A stretch of DNA of 64,000 nucleotides from Rhodocyclaceae bacterium (GCA_008933825.1 WBUF01000002.1:62001-126000); one strand, 5' to 3'; positions 21,567 to 30,516 are shown, counted from the stretch's first letter. The notes: generated by a model not told the origin, from the sequence alone. Program-made: numbers and translations.

Positions 21567-22337
21567 ATGTCGTATATTTTTGCAGTCGCCAACCAGAAGG
21601 GCGGGGTCGGCAAGACCACCACCACGGTGAACCTCGCCGCGGCGCTCGCCGCCCAGGGCCAGCGCGTGCTGCTGGTCGACCTCGACCCGCAGGGCAACGC
21701 CACCATGGGCAGCGGCGTGGACAAGCGCACGCTGAAGAATTCTGTTTATCACGTGCTGCTCGGTCTTTCCTCTCTGGCCGAGGCGCGCCAGGCTTCCGAG
21801 ACGGGCAAGTACGACACCCTGCCGGCCAACCGCGATCTCGCCGGCGCCGAAGTCGAGATGGTCGACCTCGACAACCGCGAGACGCGCCTCAAGCACGCCT
21901 TGGCGCTGCACGACAAGGACTACGATTTCGTCCTCATCGACTGCCCGCCCTCGCTCAGCATGCTGACGCTGAACGGCCTGTGCGCCGCCAACGGCGTCAT
22001 CATCCCGATGCAGTGCGAGTACTACGCGCTGGAAGGCCTCTCCGACCTGGTGAACACCATCAAGAAGGTGCACGCCAACCTCAATCCGGACCTCAAGATC
22101 ATCGGCCTGCTGCGCGTCATGTTCGACACACGCAGCACGCTGTCCAACCAGGTCAGCGCGCAACTGGAACAGCACTTCGGCGACAAGGTGTTCAAGTCCA
22201 TCGTGCCGCGCAACGTGCGCCTGGCCGAGGCGCCGAGCTACGGCATGCCCGGCGTGCTCTTCGACCGCGCCGCCAAGGGCGCGCAGGCCTACCTCGCCTT
22301 CGCCGCCGAAATGATCGAACGCGTGAAAACGTTTTAG
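21567..22337 (+). CDS. parA: Chromosome partitioning ATPase ParA
   Basis: The 256-residue ATPase drives segregation of ParB-parS complexes. The deviant Walker A is NQKGGVGKTTTTVNLAAALA at residues 9-28, with VDLDPQGNATMGSG and LIDCPPSLSMLTLNGL further on. The length is that of short chromosomal ParA/Soj without an N-terminal repressor domain. It starts 4 bp after rsmG and precedes parB by 11 bp. Confidence 0.96.
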   Translation: MSYIFAVANQKGGVGKTTTTVNLAAALAAQGQRVLLVDLDPQGNATMGSGVDKRTLKNSVYHVLLGLSSLAEARQASETGKYDTLPANRDLAGAEVEMVDLDNRETRLKHALALHDKDYDFVLIDCPPSLSMLTLNGLCAANGVIIPMQCEYYALEGLSDLVNTIKKVHANLNPDLKIIGLLRVMFDTRSTLSNQVSAQLEQHFGDKVFKSIVPRNVRLAEAPSYGMPGVLFDRAAKGAQAYLAFAAEMIERVKTF

Positions 22338-22348
22338 GGAGCAGAACA

Positions 22349-23194
22349 ATGGCAGCCAAACCGAAAGGCCTCGGCCGCGGGCTCGACGCCCTGCTGGCCG
22401 GCAACAGCAGCGAGCCGACGCGCCAGGACACCCTGCGCGTCGACTACCTCCAGCCCGGCAAGTACCAGCCGCGCACGCACATGGACCAGGAGTCGTTGAA
22501 CGAGCTGGCCGCCTCCATCAAGGCCCAGGGCGTCATGCAGCCGATCCTGGTGCGCCCGGTCGACGGCGGCCGCTACGAGATCATCGCCGGCGAACGCCGC
22601 TGGCGCGCTTCGCAACTGGCCGGCCTGCACGAAGTGCCGGTGCTGGTGCGCGACATTCCCGACGACTCCGCGCTGGCCATGTCGCTCATCGAGAACATCC
22701 AGCGCGAGGACCTCAACCCGCTGGAAGAGGCGATGGGCATCCAGCGCCTCATCGACGAATTCGGCATGACCCACCAGCAGGCCGCCGATTCCGTCGGCCG
22801 CTCGCGTCCCGCCGCCAGCAACCTGCTGCGCCTGCTGCATCTGGCCAAGCCGGTGCAGGACCTGCTCATGGCCGGCGAGATCGACATGGGCCACGCCCGC
22901 GCCCTGCTGCCGCTGGCCAAGGCCAGCCAGGTGCAGCTCGCCCACCGCATTTCCAGCAAGGGCTACTCGGTGCGCGAGGCCGAGCGCCTCGTCCAGCACG
23001 AGCTCAACCCGCCCAAGCAGAAGGCCGCCGCGGCGAAGAAGGAGGACCGCGACGTGGCGCGCCTCGAGGAAGAGCTCGCCGATGCGCTCGGTGCCCAGGT
23101 GAAGATCAAGATGGGCGCCAAGGGCGCCGGCCAGATCGCCATCGGCTTCTCCAGCCTCGACCAGCTCGACGGTATCCTCGATAAGTTGCGTTAG
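22349..23194 (+). CDS. parB: Chromosome partitioning protein ParB
   Basis: The 281-residue CTP-dependent DNA clamp loads at parS. It begins AAKPKGLGRGLDALLAGNSS, has the CTP-binding GERRWRASQLAGL and SLIENIQREDLNPLEEAMGI, then a helix-turn-helix with THQQAADSVGRSRPAASNLL. The C-terminal dimerisation domain follows a lysine-rich linker. Two parS-like sites (13102 and 18955) lie upstream. The gene ends convergently, overlapping the DUF2339 gene stop by three bases. Confidence 0.96.
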   Translation: MAAKPKGLGRGLDALLAGNSSEPTRQDTLRVDYLQPGKYQPRTHMDQESLNELAASIKAQGVMQPILVRPVDGGRYEIIAGERRWRASQLAGLHEVPVLVRDIPDDSALAMSLIENIQREDLNPLEEAMGIQRLIDEFGMTHQQAADSVGRSRPAASNLLRLLHLAKPVQDLLMAGEIDMGHARALLPLAKASQVQLAHRISSKGYSVREAERLVQHELNPPKQKAAAAKKEDRDVARLEEELADALGAQVKIKMGAKGAGQIAIGFSSLDQLDGILDKLR

Positions 23195-25794
23195 TTCTTC
23201 CCTGCTTTCGGCGGCGTCGGCGCGAAGTAGCTGGCGGCGATCACCAACAGCGCCACGCCGAGCAGCGACACCGTGCGGCTCAGGGTGTTCACGTGGGCCG
23301 TGTCCACCAGCATCAATTTCAGGCCGACCACCCCGAGCAGGCCGAAGCCGGCGAACCACAGCGCGCGCAGGCCGCGCCGCGTCGCCTGGATCATCAGGCC
23401 GAGGGCGAGCAGGGTCCACAGGATCGACCAACTTGCCTGCAGCGCCACCGAGTCGACCAGGCTGTGCCAGACGAAGGGCACGCTGAGCCAATGGTGCACC
23501 GTGCGCGCCGCGCCGGCACTGACCCAGGCAAAAGTCAGTCCCCCCAGCACGGCGAACAACAATCCTTTCGCGCGCGACTGCTCGCGCACCCAGGCGAACA
23601 GCGTCGCCAGCACCAGCGCCTGGCCGAGGTCGAGCAGGCTGAACACGGGCACATACTTCCAGGCGCCGGCCGCGCCGGAGTAGTCGAAGTTGAGCACCAG
23701 CGTCCATGCCGCCAGCGCCAGCACCACCGGCGCCGCGCCCAGGCTCAGGTAAGCGCCCCGATTCGTCACTAGCGGCCAGGCTTGCACACGTGCCGCGTAA
23801 TGCGCGGCGGCGAGCAGCACGGCCGGCACCACGCCCCAGCCCAGCATGCGCGCGAGGCGGATCTCGGGCAGCCATTCCTTCAGCTGCCAGCTCGCCTCCC
23901 AGCCGGCGAGGGCGGCGAGCACGCAGAAGCCCAGCGCGTGTCTCAAGCCGATCCAGAAATTTTCTTCATCCTGCTCGTGGCGCTTCAGCACGATGAAGTG
24001 CCCGGCGTAGGCCAGCAGCCAGCTGATCCAGGCCGCGTCGGCGAAGGGATGTCGCTTGAGATCCAGCACCGCCACGGCGCCGCCGGCCAGCACCAGCGGC
24101 AGCAGGACGGCGGCCCGGCGCAGAATCAGCCAGTCGAGCCGTTTGCCGGCGAATTCCGCCGCCACCAGCGGCAGTGCAACCAGCGCCAGCGAGGCGGCGA
24201 AGCGCCAGGGCCGCTCGACGAAGACGTCGATCTCGTTGAGTCCCGTTCCGTATAACCACAACGCGCTCCAGGCGAGCATTGCGGCGGAGAGGAATTGCGG
24301 CGCCGCCTTCTTGTCGAGCCGGCTGGCGGCATAGGCGCCGATCAAACCGGCGACCGCCACCAGCACGCCGCCGACGAAGACGTCGTTGGCGAGTGCGGTG
24401 ACGTGGCGGAGCTCGTCGACGTGCAGCAGGAAATAGCCGCCGGCGACGAGCTGCAGCGCCAGGCCGGCCAGGGCGATGCGCGTGCGCTCGCGCTTGGCGC
24501 CCATCCACGCCGCCGCCGCGCCTTCCAGCGCCCACAGCGCCACCGTCGCGCGCGCACCGAAGGCGAAGGGCACGGCCAGCGTCAGCAGCGCGGCGCCGAC
24601 CCAGCGCAGGCTCTCCGCCAGCACCGACAACTCCTCGCCGCCACGGCGGGCAACGAGCATGGCGAGCGCAAGGTAATGCACGCCGGCCAGTCCCGCCGAC
24701 CAGGCGAGACCATACTCGAAGGGCTCGACCAGCGGCACCTGCAGGAAGCCGCACACCACCGGCGTGCCGAAGATCAGCATGGCGTCGACGCGGTCCACCG
24801 CCGCGGTGCCCGGCGCCGCGCGCAAGGCGAACACGATCGGGATCAGGCTGTAGATGAGGAACAGCACCACGAGGAACGGTTCGGTGGTGGAAAAGTATTC
24901 CGGCCGGTAGAACTTCAGCCCCCAGTTCACGCCGATGGCGAAGGTGAGCAGGAAGCCCGCCACGTTGAGCGAGCGCCACGACCTGAACCAACTGAGGCCG
25001 AAGATGAACAGGTTGAGCAGCGTGAAATAGGAAAACAGCACGACGTGGTTGCCCGTGTCGCTCGAGGCGAGGATCGGCGCCAGGAAGGCGCCGACGAGGC
25101 CCAGCACCGCCAGCGAGCGGCCGTCCTGGATGGCGGCGAGCAGCATGCCGCCGACGCCGAGCAGCACGAACAGCGCGAAGGCGGCGGTGGTGCCGATCAG
25201 CGCGTAGCGCGTCAGGGCGAAGTACACGACGAGATAGAGCACCGCCACGGCGCCGCCCTGCAGGGCGAAGCCGAACATCTCGTGGCCGGCCCGCTTGCGC
25301 CAGCCGAGTACGCCGAGCGCCACGCCGAACAGCGCGGCGATGCCGAGGCGCGCCTCCGCCGGCAGCACGCCGAACTCGGCGGCGAGCTTGAGCGCCGAGC
25401 CGACGCCGAAGATCAGCAGCACCACGCCGATCTTTGCCAGGATGTTGCCGCCGAAGAGCAGTTTCGCCAGCCAGCCCGGCTCCTTCGGCGCGGGCGGTTC
25501 GGCGGCGGCAAGCTCGGCAGGCGCATCGGCAAAAGTCAGTCGCTGCGGGACGGCGACGGGTTCGGCCTGCGGCTCGGCGGGCATTTCCACGGCAGGCGTC
25601 GTTTCGGCAACCGGTGCTCCCGTCGTCTTCGGCGGGGCGGCCTGCAGCTCGGTCAGCATCTTGTACAGCCAGCGCGTCTTTGCCTCGAGGTCGGCGTAGC
25701 GCTGCTCCGACTCCCGCCGCGCCTTGCGCAGTCGCCATTCCAGGACGATGTAGAGGAAGACCAGCGCGAGAAAAAAGCCGAAAACGGTTTCCAT
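23191..25794 (-). CDS. DUF2339 domain-containing large membrane protein
   Basis: The 867-residue protein has an N-terminal membrane anchor (FGFFLALVFLYIVLEW), a charged coiled-coil-like segment (RLRKARRESEQRYADLEAKT), a Pro/Ala-rich linker, and then about 20 or more membrane helices. GGNILAKIGVVLLIFGVGSA and KRAGHEMFGFALQGGAVAVL are signatures of DUF2339. The function is unknown; a role in envelope biogenesis is only a guess. Two copies of the 28-bp repeat lie in this gene in the sense direction and are both read as LTFA (LTFADAP in the linker, LTFAWV in a helix). It starts 9 bp after the LplT-PlsC gene. Confidence 0.88.
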   Translation of the reverse strand: METVFGFFLALVFLYIVLEWRLRKARRESEQRYADLEAKTRWLYKMLTELQAAPPKTTGAPVAETTPAVEMPAEPQAEPVAVPQRLTFADAPAELAAAEPPAPKEPGWLAKLLFGGNILAKIGVVLLIFGVGSALKLAAEFGVLPAEARLGIAALFGVALGVLGWRKRAGHEMFGFALQGGAVAVLYLVVYFALTRYALIGTTAAFALFVLLGVGGMLLAAIQDGRSLAVLGLVGAFLAPILASSDTGNHVVLFSYFTLLNLFIFGLSWFRSWRSLNVAGFLLTFAIGVNWGLKFYRPEYFSTTEPFLVVLFLIYSLIPIVFALRAAPGTAAVDRVDAMLIFGTPVVCGFLQVPLVEPFEYGLAWSAGLAGVHYLALAMLVARRGGEELSVLAESLRWVGAALLTLAVPFAFGARATVALWALEGAAAAWMGAKRERTRIALAGLALQLVAGGYFLLHVDELRHVTALANDVFVGGVLVAVAGLIGAYAASRLDKKAAPQFLSAAMLAWSALWLYGTGLNEIDVFVERPWRFAASLALVALPLVAAEFAGKRLDWLILRRAAVLLPLVLAGGAVAVLDLKRHPFADAAWISWLLAYAGHFIVLKRHEQDEENFWIGLRHALGFCVLAALAGWEASWQLKEWLPEIRLARMLGWGVVPAVLLAAAHYAARVQAWPLVTNRGAYLSLGAAPVVLALAAWTLVLNFDYSGAAGAWKYVPVFSLLDLGQALVLATLFAWVREQSRAKGLLFAVLGGLTFAWVSAGAARTVHHWLSVPFVWHSLVDSVALQASWSILWTLLALGLMIQATRRGLRALWFAGFGLLGVVGLKLMLVDTAHVNTLSRTVSLLGVALLVIAASYFAPTPPKAGKN
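23527..23554 (-). repeat. 28-bp dispersed repeat, copy 2 (in DUF2339 gene)
   Basis: On the minus strand this copy carries GCCGT at positions 2-6 and GACTGACTTTTGCC at 15-28. It is in sense with the gene and encodes LTFA within a membrane helix (VLGGLTFAWVSAG). Confidence 0.8.
25528..25555 (-). repeat. 28-bp dispersed repeat, copy 3 (in DUF2339 gene)
   Basis: On the minus strand this copy carries GCCGT and GACTGACTTTTGCC at the standard spacing. It encodes VPQRLTFADAP in the variable linker of the DUF2339 protein. Confidence 0.8.
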
Positions 25795-25803
25795 GCTTTC
25801 TCC

Positions 25804-27687
25804 CTAGCGAATGTCGCCTCGGAGACGGGCGACGATTTCCTGCAGCGCCTCCGGCGTGGCGGCCTCTGGCTGAACGGGCGCCGCCACGCAGAGACTGACT
25901 TTTGTGAACAGGCCGCGGCGGAACGGCCGCGTCATGGCCGGGCCGTCCTTGCGCGAGAAGAAGCTCCCCCACAGTCCCTTCAGCGCCATCGGCACCACCG
26001 GCACCGGCGTGCGCTCGACGATGCGCGTGATGCCCTTCCTGAACGGGTACAACTCGCCGGTGTCGGTGATGCGGCCCTCCGGGAAGATGCCGACCAGATC
26101 GCCGGCCTCGAGCGCCTGCGCGACCTTGTCGTAGGCCTTGTCCAGCAGCGCCGGATCTTCCTTGGCCGGAGCGATGGGGATGGCGCGCCCTTCGCGGAAG
26201 ACGAAGTTGAGCACGGGGATTTTGAAGATCTGGTGGTCCATGACGAAGCGGATCGGCCGCGGGCTGGCCGCCATGATCACCAGCGCGTCCACAAAGCTGA
26301 CGTGGTTGCAGACAATCACCGCCGGGCCTTCCTCGGGAATGTTTTCGAGCCCCTCCTTCTTCAGGCGGTACACCGAGTGGATCAGCAGCCACACGATGAA
26401 GCGCATGAGGAATTCCGGCACCAACCGGTAGATGTAGAACGCGACGGCGGCATTCAGCAGCGCCGTGGCGAGCAGCAGCTGCGGGATGGTCAGGCCCGCC
26501 GCGAAAAGGCCGATGGCGATGCCGGCCGCGGCGACCATGAACAGCGCGTTGAGGATGTTGTTGCCGGCGATGATGCGCGAGCGGTGCGAGGGCTCGGAGC
26601 GGATCTGGATCAGCGCATACAGCGGCACGATGTAGAAGCCGCCGAAGAGGCCGATGAGGAACAGGTCGCCGAGGATGCGCCAGTGGCCGGCGTCGCGCAG
26701 GAAGGCCGCCAGCGCCATCGGCTCGTGCTGGATGTGCGCAGCGAGCGAGAAATAGAGGTCGACGCCGAACAGCGTCATGCCGATCGAACCGAAGGGCACC
26801 AGGCCGATCTCCACCTTGTGGCCGGAGAGGCGCTCGCACAGCAGCGAGCCGACGCCGATGCCGATCGAAAAGACGATCAGGAGCAGCGTCACCACCGACT
26901 CCTGGCCGGAGAGGATGTCCTTCGACAGGTTGGGGAACTGCGTGAGGAAGATCGAGCCGTAGAACCAGAACCAGGAGATGCCCAGCACCGAGAGGAACAC
27001 CGTGCGGTTGCCGCGCATGAACTGGAAGTTGCGCCAGGTCTCGGTGAGCGGGTTCCAGTTGATTTTCAGTTGCGGGTCGGCCGCCGGCGCCAGCGGGATC
27101 AGGCGCGAGAGCAGGAAGCCCGTCGCCGAAATGCCCATGGTGACGAAGGCCGCCGCGGTGACGCCCCAGCCTTCCTGCGCCACCAGCCAGCCGCCCAGCA
27201 TCATGCCGACCAGGATCGCCACCGAGGTGCCCATCTCCACCATGCCGTTGCCGCCGACGAGCTCCGCCTCCTTCAGGTGCTGCGGCAGGATGGCGTACTT
27301 CACCGGGCCGAACAGCGCCGACTGGATGCCGCCGAGGAAGAGGGCGGCGAACAAGAGGGGCAGGCTGTGCAGGAAGAAGCCCGCCGCGCCGAGTGCCATG
27401 CAGACCAACTCGATGGCCACCGTGATGCCGATCAGGCGCGACTTCTCGTACTTGTCGGCGAGCTGGCCGGCGGTGGCCGAGAACAGGAAGAAGGGCAGCA
27501 CGAACAGCGCCTGCGCCAGGTTCTGCAGGATGTCGGTCGACATCGTCGTGTAGCTGGCGGTGGAATAGGTGAGCAGGATCACCAGCGCCTGCTTGAAGAC
27601 GTTGTCGTTGAGCGCGCCGAGGAACTGCACGCCGAAGAAGGGCGCGAAGCGGCGCTTCCTCAGCAGGCCGAACTGTCCGGATGACAT
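25804..27687 (-). CDS. Fused MFS lysophospholipid transporter (LplT-like) and 1-acylglycerol-phosphate acyltransferase (PlsC-like)
   Basis: The 627-residue fusion has an MFS domain at about residues 1-410, with RFAPFFGVQFLGALNDNVFK and SALFGPVKYAILPQHLKEAE typical of LplT. A PlsC domain follows, with the catalytic HX4D in CNHVSFVDALVIM near residue 462 and GIFPEGRITDTG. It should flip lysophospholipid or acyl-glycerol substrates across the inner membrane and reacylate them. The E. coli Aas acyl-ACP synthetase domain, often the third part of such fusions, is absent. I place the start at 27687 because AGAAAGG precedes it at good spacing and MSSGQFGLLRKRRF fits homologues. Confidence 0.88.
   Translation of the reverse strand: MSSGQFGLLRKRRFAPFFGVQFLGALNDNVFKQALVILLTYSTASYTTMSTDILQNLAQALFVLPFFLFSATAGQLADKYEKSRLIGITVAIELVCMALGAAGFFLHSLPLLFAALFLGGIQSALFGPVKYAILPQHLKEAELVGGNGMVEMGTSVAILVGMMLGGWLVAQEGWGVTAAAFVTMGISATGFLLSRLIPLAPAADPQLKINWNPLTETWRNFQFMRGNRTVFLSVLGISWFWFYGSIFLTQFPNLSKDILSGQESVVTLLLIVFSIGIGVGSLLCERLSGHKVEIGLVPFGSIGMTLFGVDLYFSLAAHIQHEPMALAAFLRDAGHWRILGDLFLIGLFGGFYIVPLYALIQIRSEPSHRSRIIAGNNILNALFMVAAAGIAIGLFAAGLTIPQLLLATALLNAAVAFYIYRLVPEFLMRFIVWLLIHSVYRLKKEGLENIPEEGPAVIVCNHVSFVDALVIMAASPRPIRFVMDHQIFKIPVLNFVFREGRAIPIAPAKEDPALLDKAYDKVAQALEAGDLVGIFPEGRITDTGELYPFRKGITRIVERTPVPVVPMALKGLWGSFFSRKDGPAMTRPFRRGLFTKVSLCVAAPVQPEAATPEALQEIVARLRGDIR
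25879..25906 (+). repeat. 28-bp dispersed repeat, copy 4 (in LplT-PlsC gene)
   Basis: The plus strand reads CGCCGCC... then GACTGACTTTTG at the standard spacing; the last two bases differ from consensus. It is antisense to the gene, near its 3' end, and encodes TKVSLCVAA. Confidence 0.75.
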
Positions 27688-27715
27688 GAGCCTTTCTCCC
27701 TGGTATCCGTTGTCG

Positions 27716-28504
27716 TTAGTCGAGACGGACCAGCAACCGCTTGCTGGCCGGGTCGCGCGACGCGACGAAGGCAAACACCGATTCCACCGTTACCGTGTCG
27801 ATCTGGCCGGCCCAGCGCCGTTCCGACGGATGGTCGTCGAAGGCGATGTTGGCGCGGAACATGCGCCCGCCCAGACGCGTCATGGCCGGAATTTCCAGCG
27901 TCGTCGGCGCGTAGCCGTTGGTCTTCAGCCACTGCTGCGCCTCGGCGCGGCCGGTGAGCGGTCCGGGCCCCGTCGCGTCGGCCAACGTTTCCAGTGCCCA
28001 CTGGTTCGAGTTCTGGTAGCGCGTCGAGAACGGGTAGGCGAGCATGTTGTAGCTCGGCTCGTGCAGGCGGACGAAGTGGCCTTCGCGCAGGCTGGCGGCG
28101 ATCTTCTTCTGCATCTCTTCGCCCGGCACCACGACCAGTCCTTCCCAGGCGAACAGGTCGTCGAGAAAGAAGTTGGCGAGCCCCTCGTTGAACAAATCGG
28201 AAACGGCGGTGCCGCACTGGTTCAGCATGTGCACCACCAGCCAGCGCCCCTGCGGATGGTCGCGCCAGGCGAAGCCGAGGTGCGAATAGCGCAGGCGGTA
28301 TTTCGACAAATCCTGGCCGACGCGCGCGATCAGCGCGATTTCGGCACCCGAGGACTCGAGCGCGTCGCGCGTTTTCAGGGCGAGGCGGAAGGCCTTCTGC
28401 AGCGTTTCCGCCGTCGGCGGGTTGTCCGAACAGGCCTGCCCGGCCTGAGCGCGACCGCCCAGCAGAAGCAGGCAGGCCAGCGCGAGAATCAGCGTTTTTT
28501 TCAT
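27716..28504 (-). CDS. DUF2145 domain-containing exported protein
   Basis: The 262-residue protein has a clear signal peptide (MKKTLILALACLLLLGGRAQ, cleavage near AQAG). The mature part shows the DUF2145 pattern: RVGQDLSKYRLRYSHLGFAW, RWLVVHMLNQCGTA, LANFFLDDLFAWEG and EPSYNMLAYPFSTRYQNSNQ. Two cysteines are visible (in the first 30 residues and in NQCGTA). The function is unknown; it resembles small periplasmic hydrolase-like proteins. It follows the small secreted protein by 10 bp and belongs to the same operon. Confidence 0.85.
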   Translation of the reverse strand: MKKTLILALACLLLLGGRAQAGQACSDNPPTAETLQKAFRLALKTRDALESSGAEIALIARVGQDLSKYRLRYSHLGFAWRDHPQGRWLVVHMLNQCGTAVSDLFNEGLANFFLDDLFAWEGLVVVPGEEMQKKIAASLREGHFVRLHEPSYNMLAYPFSTRYQNSNQWALETLADATGPGPLTGRAEAQQWLKTNGYAPTTLEIPAMTRLGGRMFRANIAFDDHPSERRWAGQIDTVTVESVFAFVASRDPASKRLLVRLD

Positions 28505-28514
28505 GCGATCCGTC

Positions 28515-28931
28515 TCAATTCTTCACGCGGGAATGATGGATCAAGGACTTGCCGACCTCGTTGGGAATGAAGGCGATGATCTTGCCCGAGGCAACCAGCG
28601 CCTTGCCGGTGGACTCGGCGACCACCGAGACTGCCGTGCCGACGGCGACCGAAGCGTTGCCGGACAAGTCGGCCGCCACCTTGACCGACACGGTGGCCGC
28701 TTCGGAGGCGTTCTTCAGAACCAGCACCAGGGATTCGCCCATCTTCTCGATGGCCTGAACAGTCAGCACCGAGCCGGCCGCCAACGTCGAAGCGGTGCCG
28801 GCGACGACCACGCCGACCGCGCGCGAAGCGGTGGCCGAGGCGTTGCCAGAAGCGCGCGAGGCATCCTGTGCGAAAGACGGAGCGGCAACCAGCAGGGCGG
28901 CGGACAGCAAAACGACAGACTTGAACTTCAT
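28515..28931 (-). CDS. Small exported Ala/Val/Ser-rich protein of unknown function
   Basis: The 138-residue product has a signal peptide (MKFKSVVLLSAALLVAAPSFAQ) and a low-complexity mature part. It contains two related segments built around SGNAS: ASGNASATASRAVGVVVAG and LSGNASVAVGTAVSVVAES. No cysteine, membrane helix or catalytic motif is seen in the mature part. It is sandwiched between the amidohydrolase (four-base overlap) and the DUF2145 gene, so the three are probably co-expressed at the envelope. I do not recognise a characterised family. Confidence 0.75.
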   Translation of the reverse strand: MKFKSVVLLSAALLVAAPSFAQDASRASGNASATASRAVGVVVAGTASTLAAGSVLTVQAIEKMGESLVLVLKNASEAATVSVKVAADLSGNASVAVGTAVSVVAESTGKALVASGKIIAFIPNEVGKSLIHHSRVKN

Positions 28932-30172
28932 TTCTTCTCCTTCTTGTCGAAAAAAGAACGGGTCATGAAAACGGACGGTGCGAAGCGCTTGCCCTGGAAC
29001 GACAGGTGGCGCTTCAGCACGAAGTCGAACAGCAGCGGATTGTGCCTGCGGATTTCGGTGAGCACCGGCGCAGCCGATGCGGGGATCAGGCCGAGCTGCA
29101 CCATATAAGTAACGGAAAACAGCGGCATCACGCCGGGCAGGGGATAGTCCGAGCCGTTGTGCAGGCGAGGGTGCCAGTCCTCACGCGCGAGCACGGTTTC
29201 CAGCGCCGGGCCGGCGCGGTTCAATTGCGTCATGGCCGAGATGTCGCCGTTCAGCTTCGGGCCGTACACCGGGTCGTCCATCAGGCGGGCGAAGAGGCCG
29301 AAACTGTCGACGTAGGGTCCGTTCTCGCCCTTGTCGATATCGCGGTCCTGGCCCATCGAGCCGCAATGCGCCACGATCGCGCGCACGCCGTGGTCGAGCG
29401 CCCGGCGCAGCAGCAGCGGGTTGCCGAAATGCTGGGTGTTGCCGCCGTGCACCGCGCGCTCCTCGCCGGCATGGCTGATCAGCGGCAGGCCGTGCTTCGC
29501 CAGCGCTTCGAAGAAGCGGTCGCACAAGGGCGAAGCCGGGTTCATGCCCTGCGCCGCCGGCAGCCACTTCACGGCGCGGGCGCCGTCCGCCGCCGCGCGC
29601 TCCAGCGCCTCGACGCAATCCTTGCGGTAGGGATGGATCGAGGCCACCCACACGAAGTACTGCGGGTATCTGCGCGCCACGTCGCGCGCGTAGTCGTTCG
29701 GCACGTGAAAAGCGCTGGCCTCCCGGTCGACCGTGCCGTCCTCGCGGTGGCTGAAATCGAAGGCGAACAGCATCAGCTTGGCGCCCGGCCGCATGCCCTC
29801 GAGCAGGTTGTGCATGCGCTCGATGTAGCTCTGGTCGATCCGGCCAGGGGCGTCGTGGGCGCAGCCGGCGTTGAGAAAGAACAGGCGCTGGGCGTACTGC
29901 GTCGGGTGCAGCATCGATTCCAGCGCCGGGTTGAGCCAGATGCCGCTGCCCGAATCCCCGGTGCCGACGAGGTGGGCGTGGCAGTCCCAGACCTGGGCCG
30001 GATCGAGCCCGTCCCAGGCCGCCCGCACCAGTTCGTGATCGGCCACTTCGCGCGGAAGGGCCGCCAGGCAAGGATTCAGGATTCCATGCTCGGGCCAGTA
30101 GCGCCAGGCGGCGGCGCCGGCCAGGCCCAGGCCGGCGGTGCCGGCGGCGATCAGGAAGCGGCGGCGGTTCAT
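28928..30172 (-). CDS. Exported amidohydrolase-2 family protein with Tat-like signal
   Basis: The 414-residue protein starts MNRRRFLIAAGTAGLGLAGA, a twin-arginine-type signal. The TIM-barrel metal motifs are HAH at residues 65-67 (VWDCHAHLVGTGDSG), the strand histidine in LPLISHAGEERAVHG, IVAHCGSMGQDRDID, and the terminal aspartate in LHNGSDYPLPGVMPLF. These fit the amidohydrolase-2 (metal-dependent TIM-barrel) family. The substrate is unknown. It is the second gene after the ArsR regulator, overlapping it by four bases. Confidence 0.87.
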   Translation of the reverse strand: MNRRRFLIAAGTAGLGLAGAAAWRYWPEHGILNPCLAALPREVADHELVRAAWDGLDPAQVWDCHAHLVGTGDSGSGIWLNPALESMLHPTQYAQRLFFLNAGCAHDAPGRIDQSYIERMHNLLEGMRPGAKLMLFAFDFSHREDGTVDREASAFHVPNDYARDVARRYPQYFVWVASIHPYRKDCVEALERAAADGARAVKWLPAAQGMNPASPLCDRFFEALAKHGLPLISHAGEERAVHGGNTQHFGNPLLLRRALDHGVRAIVAHCGSMGQDRDIDKGENGPYVDSFGLFARLMDDPVYGPKLNGDISAMTQLNRAGPALETVLAREDWHPRLHNGSDYPLPGVMPLFSVTYMVQLGLIPASAAPVLTEIRRHNPLLFDFVLKRHLSFQGKRFAPSVFMTRSFFDKKEKK

Positions 30173-30480
30173 GCGTTGTGCTCCAGGTAGTCGAGCACGT
30201 TGGCGAGGGTTTCGCGCAGGAAATCCTTGTTCAGCCAGAAGTACACCTCCTTGCCTTCCTTGCGGCTGTCGAGCACGCCGGCTTCGCGCAGGATCTTCAG
30301 GTGGTGCGACACGGCGGAACGCGAAAGGGTGGAAACCTCGGCGATCTGGCCGACATTGAGCCGCTCGCCGGGCTCGAAGGTAAGCAGGATGCGCTGGCGA
30401 TGCTCGTCGCCGAGTGCGGTAAACACCTTCGACATGTCTTTCCAGGCGTCGGGTATCGAACGGGAGTAGTCAGAATTCAT
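30169..30480 (-). CDS. ArsR family transcriptional regulator without cysteines
   Basis: The 103-residue winged-helix protein has VFTALGDEHRQRILLTFEPG, then the recognition region VSTLSRSAVSHHLKILREAG and the wing DSRKEGKEVYFWLN, all typical of ArsR/SmtB regulators. It has no cysteine, so the usual metal-binding sites are absent and the signal is unknown. The ATG at 30480 sits right where the predicted promoter would start the RNA, suggesting a leaderless message. ATG 30435 (MSKVFTALGD), preceded by GGAAAG, is an alternative. It heads a six-gene minus-strand cluster that it probably controls. Confidence 0.87.
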   Translation of the reverse strand: MNSDYSRSIPDAWKDMSKVFTALGDEHRQRILLTFEPGERLNVGQIAEVSTLSRSAVSHHLKILREAGVLDSRKEGKEVYFWLNKDFLRETLANVLDYLEHNA

Positions 30481-30487
30481 AACGAAA

Positions 30488-30516
30488 TAATTAGTTATTT
30501 GGTTATGTTCTGTCAA
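30488..30516 (-). promoter_or_regulatory. Promoter of the arsR-type cluster, with overlapping inverted repeat
   Basis: On the minus strand, TTGACA (30516-30511) and TAATTA (30493-30488) are 17 bases apart. An imperfect palindrome AATAACTAATTATT covers the -10 and could be the ArsR operator. The predicted start of transcription falls next to the first ATG. Confidence 0.65.

Noticed and set aside
24295-27684. A 1129-codon open frame on the plus strand opposite the DUF2339 and LplT-PlsC genes
   Set aside because: It is a high-GC antisense shadow rich in Arg, His, Gln and Asp, and the opposite strand carries clear conserved domains.
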